64,000 nt of DNA from Verrucomicrobiota bacterium. Its GTDB lineage: Bacteria > Verrucomicrobiota > Verrucomicrobiia > Chthoniobacterales > UBA10450. Each line of letters begins with the position of its first letter. Within the stretch, counting starts at the first letter, position 1. Below the pieces are notes generated by a model, which was given only the letters and a program-made list of their open reading frames with translations, ran no database searches and was not told where the DNA came from. This document shows positions 48,120 to 56,168 of this stretch, piece after piece. The stretch covers positions 186,001 to 250,000 of the forward strand of contig QHNH01000009.1 of assembly GCA_003218375.1 (NCBI GenBank), given 5' to 3'. Both the position numbers and the translations under genes were made by a program.

Positions 48120-48287
48120 CCTCACACAAAGGTCACAAAGGGACACAACGGATTATTTTGCAATCTCGGAGGGACGTGCTTCCGCACGTCCCAAGATTTG
48201 TCATTGATTGACGCATCCGCAGCTAAGAAAAGTGGGACGTGCGGAAGCACGTCCCTCCGACAAGTGCCTTTGTGACCTTCGTGTGAG
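48120..48287. repeat. Word-hairpin element enclosing a GGGACGTGC palindrome
   Basis: The outer arms are CTCACACAAAGGTCACAAAGG (left) and CCTTTGTGACCTTCGTGTGAG (right, 48267-48287). The inner part, 48167-48259, is a complete nested GGGACGTGC palindrome. The outer words also form the element at 51677-51750. The arrangement suggests that one repeat inserted into, or grew inside, the other. Between an SDR start and an S9 peptidase stop on the minus strand. Confidence 0.8.
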
Positions 48288-48291
48288 ATCT

Positions 48292-50322
48292 CTAGGGAGC
48301 GGCTGGCTTAGGCGTGATCCATTTCGCGTACCAATCGAGGTAGCGCTTGTAACGATCGATGATGTAGCTCGGCTTTTTCAGACCATGATTTTGGCCGGGA
48401 TAAATCACGAGCTCGGTCGGGACGCCCTGGCTGCGCAGCGCCTGATACATCTGCTCGCTGTTGAGGAGTGGGACGTTGAAATCGGCTTCGCCGCAAAGAA
48501 AAAGCGTGGGCGTTTTGATTTTGTCGGCGTGCAGGAACGGATACGAAATGCGGGTCCACGTCTCCATGTTTTTCCACGGCACGCCAAGCTCGTTCTCGTA
48601 ATCGAGGATGTATTGGTCGGTGCCGTAACCGGCGAGGACGTTCGAGATCGAAGCACCGCTCGTCGCTGCTTTGAAGCGAGTGGTCGTGGCGATCAGGTAG
48701 TTCGTCGAAATGCCGCCGTAACTCCAGCCGCCGACACCGAGCCGGTCGGGATCGGCGAGGCCGCGCGCCACGACGTCGTCCACCGCGGCAAGATCGTCCT
48801 CCACATCGCGATGGCCCCAATCGGCGTAGATGCCCATGGCGAATTTCTCGCCGCGCCCGGTGGAACCGCGCGGGTTCGGCAGGATAACGGTGTAACCGTT
48901 GGCGGCGAAGAGTTGCGCGTCGAAGCTGAATTCGCAGGCGTACTGCGATTGCGGTCCGCCATGCGGACGGAGCAGGGCCGGCGGTTTTGTTCCCACCGCG
49001 GGCGCGTCGAGCGGATTGACAACGAAGCCGTGGATCTCGGTCCCGTCCGCGCTCTTGAACTTCGTCTCGTCGACGTGCCCCAGCCGCAGATCTTTAAGGA
49101 ACGCCTCGCTCTGTTTCGTCAGATCGCGACGCTTGTCCTTCTCAACCGCGAAAATTTCATACGGACGATCGGGCGTGCTGACGCGCACGATGATCTTCCC
49201 GTCGCGACTCATATCGTAGGCGGTTACCTTCCGTCGACCGGTCGTGACCGGCTGAGGCGCGCCGCCATCGACCGGGACGCGGAAGAGATGCTCAGCGCCA
49301 TCGTCCTCAACCACCGCGAAGATTGATTTCCCGTCCGGCGCCCAATGCGGCTGGACCACGTTGCGATCGAGTTTTTCGGTCAACACTTTCGCCTGGCCGC
49401 CCGCGGCCGGGATAATCGCAAGCGAGTGAACGGCGTATTCGATCTTCTTGGGATCGCCGCCGTGAATGTAAGCGATCCATTTTCCATCGGGGCTCCAGGC
49501 CGGCGCGCTATCCCAGTTCGGATCCGGGTCCGCCTCGGGCGAGGTGGTGAGCTGGCGTTCTTTCGCGCCAGGTTCGGAGCCAATCACCCAGACGTCCCAG
49601 TTCTCGGTCCGGTCGGGATCGTCCCCGCGCTTGGTAACGAACGCGATCTCCTTCCCGTCCGGCGACCACGCGGGCCAGAGGTCGTCGTGTTTGCCGGAGG
49701 TGAGCGGCTCGATCTTGCGCGTTGCGAGATCGAGCAATTGGAGGTGCGAATAGCGCTCCGTCAGATAACCGTCCATGTCCTTCTTGAAGAACAGGCGGTC
49801 GATCACGAGCGGCGGGACAGTCTTTTTCTCTTTCTCTTTTTTCTCGGGCTCACGCGGATCGGGATCGTGGACCACGAGAGCGATCCGCTTCGAATCCGGC
49901 GACCAGGCGAAATCTTCCACGCCGCCTTTCGCGTCCGTAAATTTTTCCGCTTCTCCGCCGCCGATCGGCAGAATCCAGAGCTGATCGTTCTCGTTGTCGT
50001 CTTCGCGACCGGAAAGGAACGCGATCCATTTCCCATCAGGACTCCAGCGCGGATGTTTCTGTCCCTTATTCCCGAAAGTCAGGGCGCGGTTCTCCGAGCC
50101 GTCCCATTTCGCGAGCCAGAGATTGCCGGGCCGTTTGTCTTTGTCCATGTCGGCCGCTTTGACGACGTAAGCGATGAAGTTGCCGTCCGGCGAAAGATTC
50201 GGCTCATCGACTTCGCGCAAGGCGGCCCAGTCTTCCGGCTTCAGCGTCCGCGGCGGATCTGCAGCCGCGGACGTGGCGACGATGAAAGCGAGCAAGCAGA
50301 AGCGAAAGATTGAGCAGTTCAT
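48292..50322 (-). CDS. S9-family peptidase (dipeptidyl-peptidase/acylaminoacyl-peptidase type), exported
   Basis: A 676-residue serine peptidase with signal peptide MNCSIFRFCLLAFIVATSAAA. The N-terminal part (about 40-380) is a beta-propeller with WSPDGKWIAFLSG-type repeats. The C-terminal alpha/beta hydrolase (about 410-676) has nucleophile Ser in GGWSYGG (near 533), an Asp downstream in the usual position, and His in NHGLKKP near the C-terminus. Enzymes of this type cleave short peptides. A second member lies at 59863. Downstream of a compound palindrome. Confidence 0.93.
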   Translation of the reverse strand: MNCSIFRFCLLAFIVATSAAADPPRTLKPEDWAALREVDEPNLSPDGNFIAYVVKAADMDKDKRPGNLWLAKWDGSENRALTFGNKGQKHPRWSPDGKWIAFLSGREDDNENDQLWILPIGGGEAEKFTDAKGGVEDFAWSPDSKRIALVVHDPDPREPEKKEKEKKTVPPLVIDRLFFKKDMDGYLTERYSHLQLLDLATRKIEPLTSGKHDDLWPAWSPDGKEIAFVTKRGDDPDRTENWDVWVIGSEPGAKERQLTTSPEADPDPNWDSAPAWSPDGKWIAYIHGGDPKKIEYAVHSLAIIPAAGGQAKVLTEKLDRNVVQPHWAPDGKSIFAVVEDDGAEHLFRVPVDGGAPQPVTTGRRKVTAYDMSRDGKIIVRVSTPDRPYEIFAVEKDKRRDLTKQSEAFLKDLRLGHVDETKFKSADGTEIHGFVVNPLDAPAVGTKPPALLRPHGGPQSQYACEFSFDAQLFAANGYTVILPNPRGSTGRGEKFAMGIYADWGHRDVEDDLAAVDDVVARGLADPDRLGVGGWSYGGISTNYLIATTTRFKAATSGASISNVLAGYGTDQYILDYENELGVPWKNMETWTRISYPFLHADKIKTPTLFLCGEADFNVPLLNSEQMYQALRSQGVPTELVIYPGQNHGLKKPSYIIDRYKRYLDWYAKWITPKPAAP

Positions 50323-50349
50323 AACGTCAGAACACCTCGTTGGGAAAAA

Positions 50350-50425
50350 TTCAGGCAGGATTTACAGGATTGACTGGATTAGGAGAATCAAATCCTGTGA
50401 ATCCTGTCTGATTTCGTTCAGGATT
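50350..50425. repeat. Word-hairpin element, CAGGATTG/AATCCTG type
   Basis: Left half: AGGCAGGATTTACAGGATTGACTGGATT; right half: AATCCTGTGAATCCTGTCTG. Each half repeats the word CAGGATTx or AATCCTGT at about 10-nt steps, giving an imperfect hairpin. It lies between the S9 peptidase start and the DEAD-box stop, both on the minus strand. Confidence 0.75.
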
Positions 50426-50434
50426 GTGTTGTTC

Positions 50435-51652
50435 CTAACGCCGGCGCCGGCCGAAGGAATAGCCGCGATGCGTCCGACCGCCGCCGATCGCGCGCTTACC
50501 GCCGGTGGTCGATTCGGGCTCGAAGAGCGCCGTATAGAGATACGGGAAGCCCTCCAGTTTCAAGCGAGGGATTTTCTGTCCCATGAAGCGCTCGATCGAG
50601 TGGAGCGATGCCAGCTCTTCGCCGTTCATCAGGGTGAAAGCGTCGCCGACATTTTGGGCGCGGCCGGTCCGGCCAATCCGGTGCACGTAGTCTTCGGGAT
50701 GCTCGGGCACATCGTAATTGATGACGTGACTGACGCCGGCGATGTCGATTCCACGCGCCGCAATATCGGTCGCGACCATGATTTCATATTTGCCGCTCTT
50801 GAAACCTTCGAGCGCTTCGACGCGCTCGCGTTGGGTGCGGTTCGAATGCATCACCGCGACGGAATGCTTTCCCGCCTTCAGTTTCACCGCGATCTTGTCG
50901 GCGCCGTGCTTCGTCCGACTAAAAATGAGGGCGCTGTCAAAATTCGTCCGCTCGAGCAGCGCCATGAGCAGCTCGAATTTTTGCTCGGCCGCGACCGGAT
51001 AGACCGCATGCGTGACCGTTTCGGCGGGCGATCGGCGCGCGCCGATCTCGACCAATTCCGGTTCGCGCAACACCCAGGCGGCGAGCCGCTCGATCTCCGG
51101 CGGCAGAGTCGCGGAAAAAAGGAGTGTTTGCCGGTCAGTGGAAATTTGCTCCACGATCCGGCGCACATCGGGGAGAAAACCCATGTCGAGCATGCGATCG
51201 ACTTCGTCGAGAACAAGGATCTTGACGTGCCGGAAATTGAGCGAGCCTTGCTCCAGCAAATCGAGCAGACGCCCGGGAGTGGCGGCGACGATGTCCATGC
51301 CGCGAGCAGCTTCTTCGCGTTGTTTGCCGTAGCCGACCCCGCCGTGGACAACGGACACCCGAAGATCGGTGAAGCGTCCGTAGTCACGAAAAGCGGTTTC
51401 AACCTGGGCTGCCAGCTCACGCGTGGGTTCCAGGATGAGACAGCGAAAATTCCCGTGCTTCGCGAGCAGCGTGAGAATGGGAAGCGCAAAGGCAGCCGTC
51501 TTGCCGGTGCCGGTTTGCGCCGTGCCGATCAAATCCTTGCCAGCGAGAACAATCGGGAAAGCGCGAAGCTGGATCGGAGTGGGCTCCGTGAAGCCCATCG
51601 CCTGGGTGCCGCGCACGACTTCTGTCGAGAGCCCAAAATCTTTAAATGACAC
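50435..51652 (-). CDS. DEAD-box RNA helicase (RhlE-like)
   Basis: A 405-residue helicase. Motif I is AQTGTGKTAAF, Ia PTRELAAQ, II DEVD (a DEVD variant of DEAD, in LDEVDRMLDMGF), III SAT, and VI HRIGRTGRA, with the Q motif (PTPIQ) at the start. A short Gly/Arg-rich tail (RAIGGGRTHRGYSFGRRRR) follows the helicase core. RhlE-type proteins unwind RNA in ribosome assembly and RNA decay. The start ATG 51652 begins MSFKDFGLS. Divergent from the metallophosphatase, with a hairpin element between. Confidence 0.93.
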   Translation of the reverse strand: MSFKDFGLSTEVVRGTQAMGFTEPTPIQLRAFPIVLAGKDLIGTAQTGTGKTAAFALPILTLLAKHGNFRCLILEPTRELAAQVETAFRDYGRFTDLRVSVVHGGVGYGKQREEAARGMDIVAATPGRLLDLLEQGSLNFRHVKILVLDEVDRMLDMGFLPDVRRIVEQISTDRQTLLFSATLPPEIERLAAWVLREPELVEIGARRSPAETVTHAVYPVAAEQKFELLMALLERTNFDSALIFSRTKHGADKIAVKLKAGKHSVAVMHSNRTQRERVEALEGFKSGKYEIMVATDIAARGIDIAGVSHVINYDVPEHPEDYVHRIGRTGRAQNVGDAFTLMNGEELASLHSIERFMGQKIPRLKLEGFPYLYTALFEPESTTGGKRAIGGGRTHRGYSFGRRRR

Positions 51653-51676
51653 TGGGAGAGTTTACTCGTTGTTAGG

Positions 51677-51750
51677 CCTCGCACAACGGACACGAAGGGA
51701 CACAAAGGAAAAAATCTGACGTTGTGACCCTTTGTGACCTTTGTGCGAGG
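51677..51750. repeat. Word-hairpin element, GGGACACAAAGG type
   Basis: Left arm GCCTCGCACAACGGACACGAAGGGACACAAAGG, right arm CCTTTGTGACCTTTGTGCGAGG. The words ACAAAGG and GACAC recur, as in the outer arms at 48120-48287. It lies between divergent genes, a likely promoter region for one or both. Confidence 0.75.
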
Positions 51751-51757
51751 TTTCTCA

Positions 51758-52210
51758 ATGGCGGCGCCGTTGAAGATTTTCGTTCTCGCCGATACGCACG
51801 ATAAACTCCCGGCGAACCTCAAGACGCTCGCGGTGGGCGCGGATGAAATCTGGCATCTCGGGGATGTCTGCGCCCCGGCTATTCTGGAGACGATCGAGGC
51901 GTTCGGGCCGCCGGTCACGGCCGTGCGCGGGAACTGCGACAGCAATTTTGATTGGCCGTTAATGGTCGATCTGAAGCGGAACGGGATCCGGTTTCGGCTG
52001 GTTCATATTCCACCGGATCACGCGCCGAACAATGTCGACGTAGTTTTGCACGGGCACACACACGTGGCGCGAGATGAACGAGTGGCCGGCGTGCGGTTCC
52101 TGAATCCAGGATGCGTCACCCGGCCGAATCGCGGTGCGCCGCCGAGCGTCGCGAACCTGGAAATTGCCGCGGATGGAAAAATGACGTGGTGGCTGACGAC
52201 GTTGCGCTGA
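51758..52210 (+). CDS. YfcE-type metallophosphoesterase
   Basis: A 150-residue phosphoesterase of the calcineurin-like family. Motifs are in order: DTHD (VLADTHDKLP, Asp-x-His), GDV (HLGDVCAP), GNCD (RGNCDSN), and the final HGHTHVA. This is the YfcE/MJ0936 layout, which hydrolyses phosphodiesters. The start is ATG 51758, 8 nt after the repeat ends. The 5' spacer also serves the divergent DEAD-box helicase. Confidence 0.9.
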   Translation: MAAPLKIFVLADTHDKLPANLKTLAVGADEIWHLGDVCAPAILETIEAFGPPVTAVRGNCDSNFDWPLMVDLKRNGIRFRLVHIPPDHAPNNVDVVLHGHTHVARDERVAGVRFLNPGCVTRPNRGAPPSVANLEIAADGKMTWWLTTLR

Positions 52211-52246
52211 CTCGCGCCGCTAACCGAACGGTCAGCGAGCATAACC

Positions 52247-52720
52247 CTACTTCTCGTCGCTCTTCTTGGACTTGCGGTCGGACTTCGTCTCTGAATCGGC
52301 GGCCGGCTTTTTGCCTTTGGTCTTCTTGCCTTTTTCTTCCGCAGCCGGTTCTTCAATGACCAGCGGCGCATCGACCCATTCGATGAACGCGACCGGCGCC
52401 GAATCACTCTTCCGCGCGCCGAGCTTTACGATCCGCGTGTAGCCGCCATTCCGATCCGCCGAGCGTGGCGCGATATCGTCGAACAATTTCTTGACCGCAT
52501 TTTTCTGGCGCAGCACGGCCAGCGCAGTGCGCCGGGCATGGAGCGAACCGTTTTTCCCGAGCGTCACCATCTTTTCCGCGAGCGGACGAACGGCTTTCGC
52601 CTTGGCCAGCGTCGTCTTGATGCGCTGATGCTCGATCAAACTGCAAACCTGGTTCGCCAGGAGTGCCTTCCGGTGCTCGGCGGTCCGGCCGAGTTTGAGG
52701 GTTTTCTTTTGATGTCTCAT
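52247..52720 (-). CDS. rplQ: Ribosomal protein L17
   Basis: A 157-residue large-subunit protein at the exit-tunnel region. The L17 core is clear ([37 protein letters not shown], then [26 protein letters not shown]). The C-terminus carries an added Lys/Glu/Ser-rich tail of about 35 residues (KGKKTKGKK and so on), longer than in E. coli (127 residues). It follows rpoA, 38 nt apart, on the same strand, the conserved order. Confidence 0.96.
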   Translation of the reverse strand: MRHQKKTLKLGRTAEHRKALLANQVCSLIEHQRIKTTLAKAKAVRPLAEKMVTLGKNGSLHARRTALAVLRQKNAVKKLFDDIAPRSADRNGGYTRIVKLGARKSDSAPVAFIEWVDAPLVIEEPAAEEKGKKTKGKKPAADSETKSDRKSKKSDEK

Positions 52721-52758
52721 GGGTTCGTCCTCGAGGCAGACTCTGGCCTAACGACCGC

Positions 52759-53799
52759 TTACTTTTCTTCTTCCTTCGCGCCGTTGCTGCCGGCGCCATC
52801 CACGGAAGCCGGCGTTTCCACCAGGCCCGGATCGAATTTCATCCCAAGGCCGAGCTGCAACTGCTGGAGTTTGTCCTTGATCTCGTTGAGCGATTTCTTG
52901 CCGAAGTTCCGATACTTGAGCATCTCGGCCTCCGTCTTCTGGGCCAGCTGGCCGACGGTGGTGATGTTCGCGTTGTTCAGGCAGTTCGCCGCGCGCACGC
53001 TGAGCTCGATCTCGTTCACGCTCATGTTGAGCAGCTTCTTCAGTTTCATGTTTTCCTCGCTCACGCCGGCCGGGGTTTCGTCGAACTCGATCACGTCTTC
53101 ATTGAAGTTCACGAAGACATCGAGGTGATGGCGCAGGATCGCGGAGGCTTGGAGCAGCGCGTCGTCCGGAGTGAGCCGGCCGTCGGTCCAGACTTCGAGG
53201 ATGAGCTTGTCGTAATCGGTTCGCTGACCGACGCGGGTGTTTTCCACCGCGTATTTCACGCGGGTGACCGGCGAGAAAATGGAATCGATCGGGATCAGGC
53301 CGATCGGTTGATCGGGCCGCTTGTTTTCATCGCCGGTGGCAAAGCCGCGGCCGACGCGCACTTCGAGCTCGGCGTCGAACTTATGCTTCTTGTCCATCGT
53401 GCAGATGAGCTGGTCGGGATTCAGGACTTCGTAACCCTGGGCAAGCTGGATATCGTCGGCGGTGACTTCGCCTTCTTTGTTGATCGAGAGCGAGAGCTTG
53501 CGCGGCTCGTGCTCGGTCGCCTTGAACTTGATCCGCTTCAGGTTGAGAACGATGTCGGTCACGTCCTCGACCACGCCCGGCAGGGTGGCGAACTCGTGCT
53601 GCGCGCCGGTGATCTTCACCGCGGTGATCGCCGCGCCTTCCAACGAGGAAAGCAGGACGCGGCGAAGCGAGTTGCCGACCGTGTGGCCGTAACCGGCTTC
53701 GAATGGTTCCGCGACAAAGCGCGCGTAGGTTTCCGTGGCGCCGTGCTCGTCCTTGACGAGGGTCTTCGGCATTTCAAAACGACCGTAATGAACTGGCAT
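52759..53799 (-). CDS. rpoA: RNA polymerase alpha subunit
   Basis: A 346-residue alpha subunit. The N-terminal assembly domain (GYGHTVGNSLRRVLLSSLEGAAITAVKI) is followed by a linker and the C-terminal domain (LNMSVNEIELSVRAANCL, then NFGKKSLNEIKDKL), which binds promoter UP elements and activators. The upstream ribosomal genes (rpsM-rpsK-rpsD) that usually precede rpoA are not found within the window. ATG 53799 gives MPVHYGRFEMPKTL. The 328-nt spacer upstream (53800-54127) holds a word-hairpin and a CTGTAGCCG element and no gene. Confidence 0.98.
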   Translation of the reverse strand: MPVHYGRFEMPKTLVKDEHGATETYARFVAEPFEAGYGHTVGNSLRRVLLSSLEGAAITAVKITGAQHEFATLPGVVEDVTDIVLNLKRIKFKATEHEPRKLSLSINKEGEVTADDIQLAQGYEVLNPDQLICTMDKKHKFDAELEVRVGRGFATGDENKRPDQPIGLIPIDSIFSPVTRVKYAVENTRVGQRTDYDKLILEVWTDGRLTPDDALLQASAILRHHLDVFVNFNEDVIEFDETPAGVSEENMKLKKLLNMSVNEIELSVRAANCLNNANITTVGQLAQKTEAEMLKYRNFGKKSLNEIKDKLQQLQLGLGMKFDPGLVETPASVDGAGSNGAKEEEK

Positions 53800-53806
53800 A
53801 GGATTT

Positions 53807-53890
53807 AAGGATGAGGGATGAAGGATGAATTATGAAAAGTGAGATGGAGCGTGGAACGTTTCATCCTTCCTCCTTCAACCTTCATCCTTT
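53807..53890. repeat. Word-hairpin element, AAGGATGAGGGATG type
   Basis: Left half is built of GGATGAGGGATGAAGGATGAA; right half carries TTTCATCCTTCCTCC and TTCATCC. The words equal those in the loop of the attC site at 11795-11919. It starts 8 nt upstream of the rpoA start codon. Confidence 0.75.
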
Positions 53891-54050
53891 CTCAGCACCG
53901 GGTTACCCCTGACGAGTGCGGCCTCACGTCCAGCGACGGAAACCCAGGGACCAACGGCGCAACTTCAAAAACTCGTTGCGGGACGGGAATGAACACCGGA
54001 GAGCCAGCTTTGCAAGCGGGTTTTGTGCAGGACCGGGTTCTGAGATTCTT

Positions 54051-54127
54051 CTGTAGCCGCCGCCCTGTGGGCGGCGTGAGGTGCGGCGGCGTCTCTTCTC
54101 ACGCTTCGCATAGCGAAGCGGCTACAG
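54051..54127. repeat. CTGTAGCCGC-bounded hairpin element
   Basis: Bounded by CTGTAGCCGC at 54051 and the complement GCGGCTACAG ending at 54127. Inside are CGCCCTGTGGGCG and GCTTCGCATAGCGAAGC hairpins, so the element is a three-stem cruciform. It ends against the stop codon of the following TPM gene. Confidence 0.8.
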
Positions 54128-54565
54128 TTACCCTTCGACGATCTCGTCCGGCAGCTCGTTTGCCGATGGCCCCGTTTTCGGAAAATAGCGGGCCAATAAT
54201 TGCCCGGCTGATTCTATCCCTTCCACTAACGCGTCCGTGAATTCCTCACGCAAAAAGCGCTGGCGCATCTTTTCCACGAGCTCCTGCCAAAATTGCTCGC
54301 CGCATTTCTGGTGAACGCCCTCGTCGCCAACCACGGCAAATTTCTGCATTCGCGGCGCCACCAGGATCAAGATCGCGTTTCGTTCTCGCGTCTTGTGCAT
54401 TCCGAGCTGGAAGAATTTTTTTTGCGCCCGCTCCAGCGCGTCTTCCTCGAATTTTCCGCGCTGGAGAAATACGCGAATCTGCCCGGACGTTTTCGATTCC
54501 GCCGCCTTGATCGCGTTCACAATCCGATCGTGCTCGAGTTCGCGGAGAAATCTGTGGGTGCGCAT
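54128..54565 (-). CDS. TPM-domain protein, soluble
   Basis: A 145-residue protein with a TPM/TLP18.3/Psb32-type fold (IVNAIKAAESKTSGQIRVFLQRG, KKFFQLGMHKTRERNAILILVAPRMQKFAVVGDEGVHQKCGE, IESAGQLLARYFPKTG). TPM domains are phosphatase-like. No signal peptide at the ATG 54565 start; upstream reading overlaps the next gene, which is implausible. It is followed by the larger TPM gene at 54573, so the two form a pair. Confidence 0.82.
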   Translation of the reverse strand: MRTHRFLRELEHDRIVNAIKAAESKTSGQIRVFLQRGKFEEDALERAQKKFFQLGMHKTRERNAILILVAPRMQKFAVVGDEGVHQKCGEQFWQELVEKMRQRFLREEFTDALVEGIESAGQLLARYFPKTGPSANELPDEIVEG

Positions 54566-54572
54566 CGCGAGA

Positions 54573-55421
54573 TTACCAACTCGAGCCGGCGCCCCCGCCG
54601 CCAAAGCTTCCTCCGCCACCGCTGAATCCACTGAATCCACCCCCAGAGGACGATGACGAGGAGCTGCTCGACCATCCGCTCCCCCAGCCACTGCTGATGA
54701 ACGGCCCGCCCAGGCCGGTGTAGCCATACCCGCCCTTTCGACGACCGAGCCGGATGATCCCCAGCACGATGATTAGCATGACGAGGAACCCAAGCGGGCC
54801 GCAGCCGCTGGACGCACCAGGCGTCCGCTGTTTTTCCTGCGCCGTCGCGCCGTCGCCTTTGTACTCGCCGCGAATCGCCTTGAGAATCAGTTCGATGCCT
54901 TCCTCAAGTCCGTTAGCGTAATCTCCTGCGCGAAAACGTGGCTTGACGTGCCGCTCGGTGATGTCGAACGCAGTGACATCCGGCAATGCGCCCTCGAGGC
55001 CGTAGCCGACTTGGATGAACATCTTGCGATCGTCGATGAAGACGAAGAGGACCGCGCCGTTACGTTTCTCCGCCTGTCCGACCTTCCACGACTGTGCAAT
55101 GCGTTGTGTGTAACCAGCGACGTCGGAGTCGCTCTCCATTTTTCGAAACACCGCGACGACCACCTGGTTCGAAGTATCGCGTTCGAACTGCGCCAGCTTC
55201 TCGTTGAGCGCTCGCGCCTTCTCTTTCGAAACGACGTTCGCGTAGTCGTTGAAATAGGCGGGCGGCTTCGGCGGAATAACTTCGGCCGCGGCTGCTCGAT
55301 TTACGAAAACGGAAGAGAAGATGAGAGCCGCTGCTAAAACGCGCGGCCGAAGAAGCTCCAAATCCCAAGCTCCAAATCCCAAGGAAGCACCAAGCACCAA
55401 GCTCCAAGAGCGATTGCGCAC
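54573..55421 (-). CDS. TPM-domain protein, exported, Gly-rich C-terminus (YgcG-like)
   Basis: A 282-residue protein. The TPM domain runs about 50-190 (FNDYANVVSKEKARALNEKLAQFERDTSNQVVVAVF, FIQVGYGLEGALPDVTAF), then a transmembrane segment (GPLGFLVMLIIVLGIIRLG) and a C-terminal tail rich in Gly/Ser/Phe (SGGGFSGFSGGGGSFGGGGAGSSW), as in YgcG proteins. The signal peptide is about 25-45 (VLAAALIFSSVFVNRAAAA). The annotated start at 55421 codes its first 20 residues from the word-hairpin element at 55352-55483, so the real start may be TTG near 55361. Probably operonic with the shorter TPM gene and LemA. Confidence 0.8.
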   Translation of the reverse strand: MRNRSWSLVLGASLGFGAWDLELLRPRVLAAALIFSSVFVNRAAAAEVIPPKPPAYFNDYANVVSKEKARALNEKLAQFERDTSNQVVVAVFRKMESDSDVAGYTQRIAQSWKVGQAEKRNGAVLFVFIDDRKMFIQVGYGLEGALPDVTAFDITERHVKPRFRAGDYANGLEEGIELILKAIRGEYKGDGATAQEKQRTPGASSGCGPLGFLVMLIIVLGIIRLGRRKGGYGYTGLGGPFISSGWGSGWSSSSSSSSSGGGFSGFSGGGGSFGGGGAGSSW

Positions 55422-55483
55422 GACCGTATTGGGATTTGAAATTTAAAGCCTCTGGAGCTTGGAGCTTGGGATTTGGAGCTTCC
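55352..55483. repeat. Word-hairpin element, CCAAGCTCCAAATC type
   Basis: Left half repeats GCTCCAAATCCCAAGCTCCAAATCCCAAG; right half repeats TGGAGCTTGGAGCTTGGGATTTGGAGCTTCC. The words GGAGCTT and GGGATTT are nearly identical to those at 59694-59824. The left half overlaps the annotated start of the TPM gene, and the right half lies 7 nt from the LemA stop. Confidence 0.8.
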
Positions 55484-55489
55484 CGCCTG

Positions 55490-56116
55490 CTACGGAGTAG
55501 CAGTCGGGCCTGGTTTGCTGAAATCGAATTTCACTTCCGGCGCTTTCTCCGCGCCCGCCGCGGCGGTGAAGAATGGGCGCGGTTTGAAGCCAAACATCTT
55601 GTTCAACATGTTAGTCGGGAACCGCTCCAGGGCCGTGTTGTACTCTTGCACCGCGGTGTTGAAATTGTTTCGTTCCACCGAGATCCGGTTCTCCGTTCCT
55701 TCCAGTTGGGCCTGGAGATTTTGGAATGCCTCGGTCGCGCGCAGCTGCGGATAATTCTCGCTCACCACCAGGAGCCGCGACAACGCGTTGCTCAATTGCC
55801 CCTGGGCTTTTTGGAATTTTTCCAGCTCAGCGGCATCGGTTGGCGCCTTGCTGGGATCGAGCTTCACCTGCCCGACGCTGGCGCGCGCGTTAGTCACTTC
55901 GGTGAGCGTGGACTTTTCGAAATTCGCCGCGCCCGCCACGGTGCTGACGAGGTTCGGGATCAGATCCGCCCGGCGTTGATAGACGGATTGCACATCTGCC
56001 CATTTCTTGTTCACGGTCTGTTCGAGGGTGACGAGCCGGTTGTAAGTTCCGCAGCCCGTCAGGCTGAACAACGAAACCAGCACCACCAATTTTCCGAATC
56101 CGAGAAATGTTTTCAT
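55490..56116 (-). CDS. lemA: LemA-family lipoprotein
   Basis: A 208-residue lipoprotein with lipobox SLTGC. The LemA fold is a long helical bundle (TYNRLVTLEQTVNKKWADVQSVYQRRADLIPNLVSTV, ENYPQLRATEAFQNLQAQLEGTENRISVERNNFNTAVQEYNTAL). LemA proteins are membrane-associated and found next to TPM/YgcG genes in many phyla, as here (54128, 54573). Function unknown, perhaps membrane stress. The start is ATG 56116; the longer frame upstream is unrelated. Confidence 0.93.
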   Translation of the reverse strand: MKTFLGFGKLVVLVSLFSLTGCGTYNRLVTLEQTVNKKWADVQSVYQRRADLIPNLVSTVAGAANFEKSTLTEVTNARASVGQVKLDPSKAPTDAAELEKFQKAQGQLSNALSRLLVVSENYPQLRATEAFQNLQAQLEGTENRISVERNNFNTAVQEYNTALERFPTNMLNKMFGFKPRPFFTAAAGAEKAPEVKFDFSKPGPTATP

Positions 56117-56168
56117 AGGCCAGGCGCGCAGTGGCGCGCGGAGAAGCGTCGTCAATGTAAACGCCAAG

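Noticed and set aside
51671-51680. GTTAGGC box upstream of the DEAD-box helicase
   Set aside because: Isolated core box; the surrounding sequence is a word-hairpin, with no R'' box or stem.
52740-52758. attC-like box GCCTAACGACC between rplQ and rpoA
   Set aside because: A single box with no matching partner or pairing arms.
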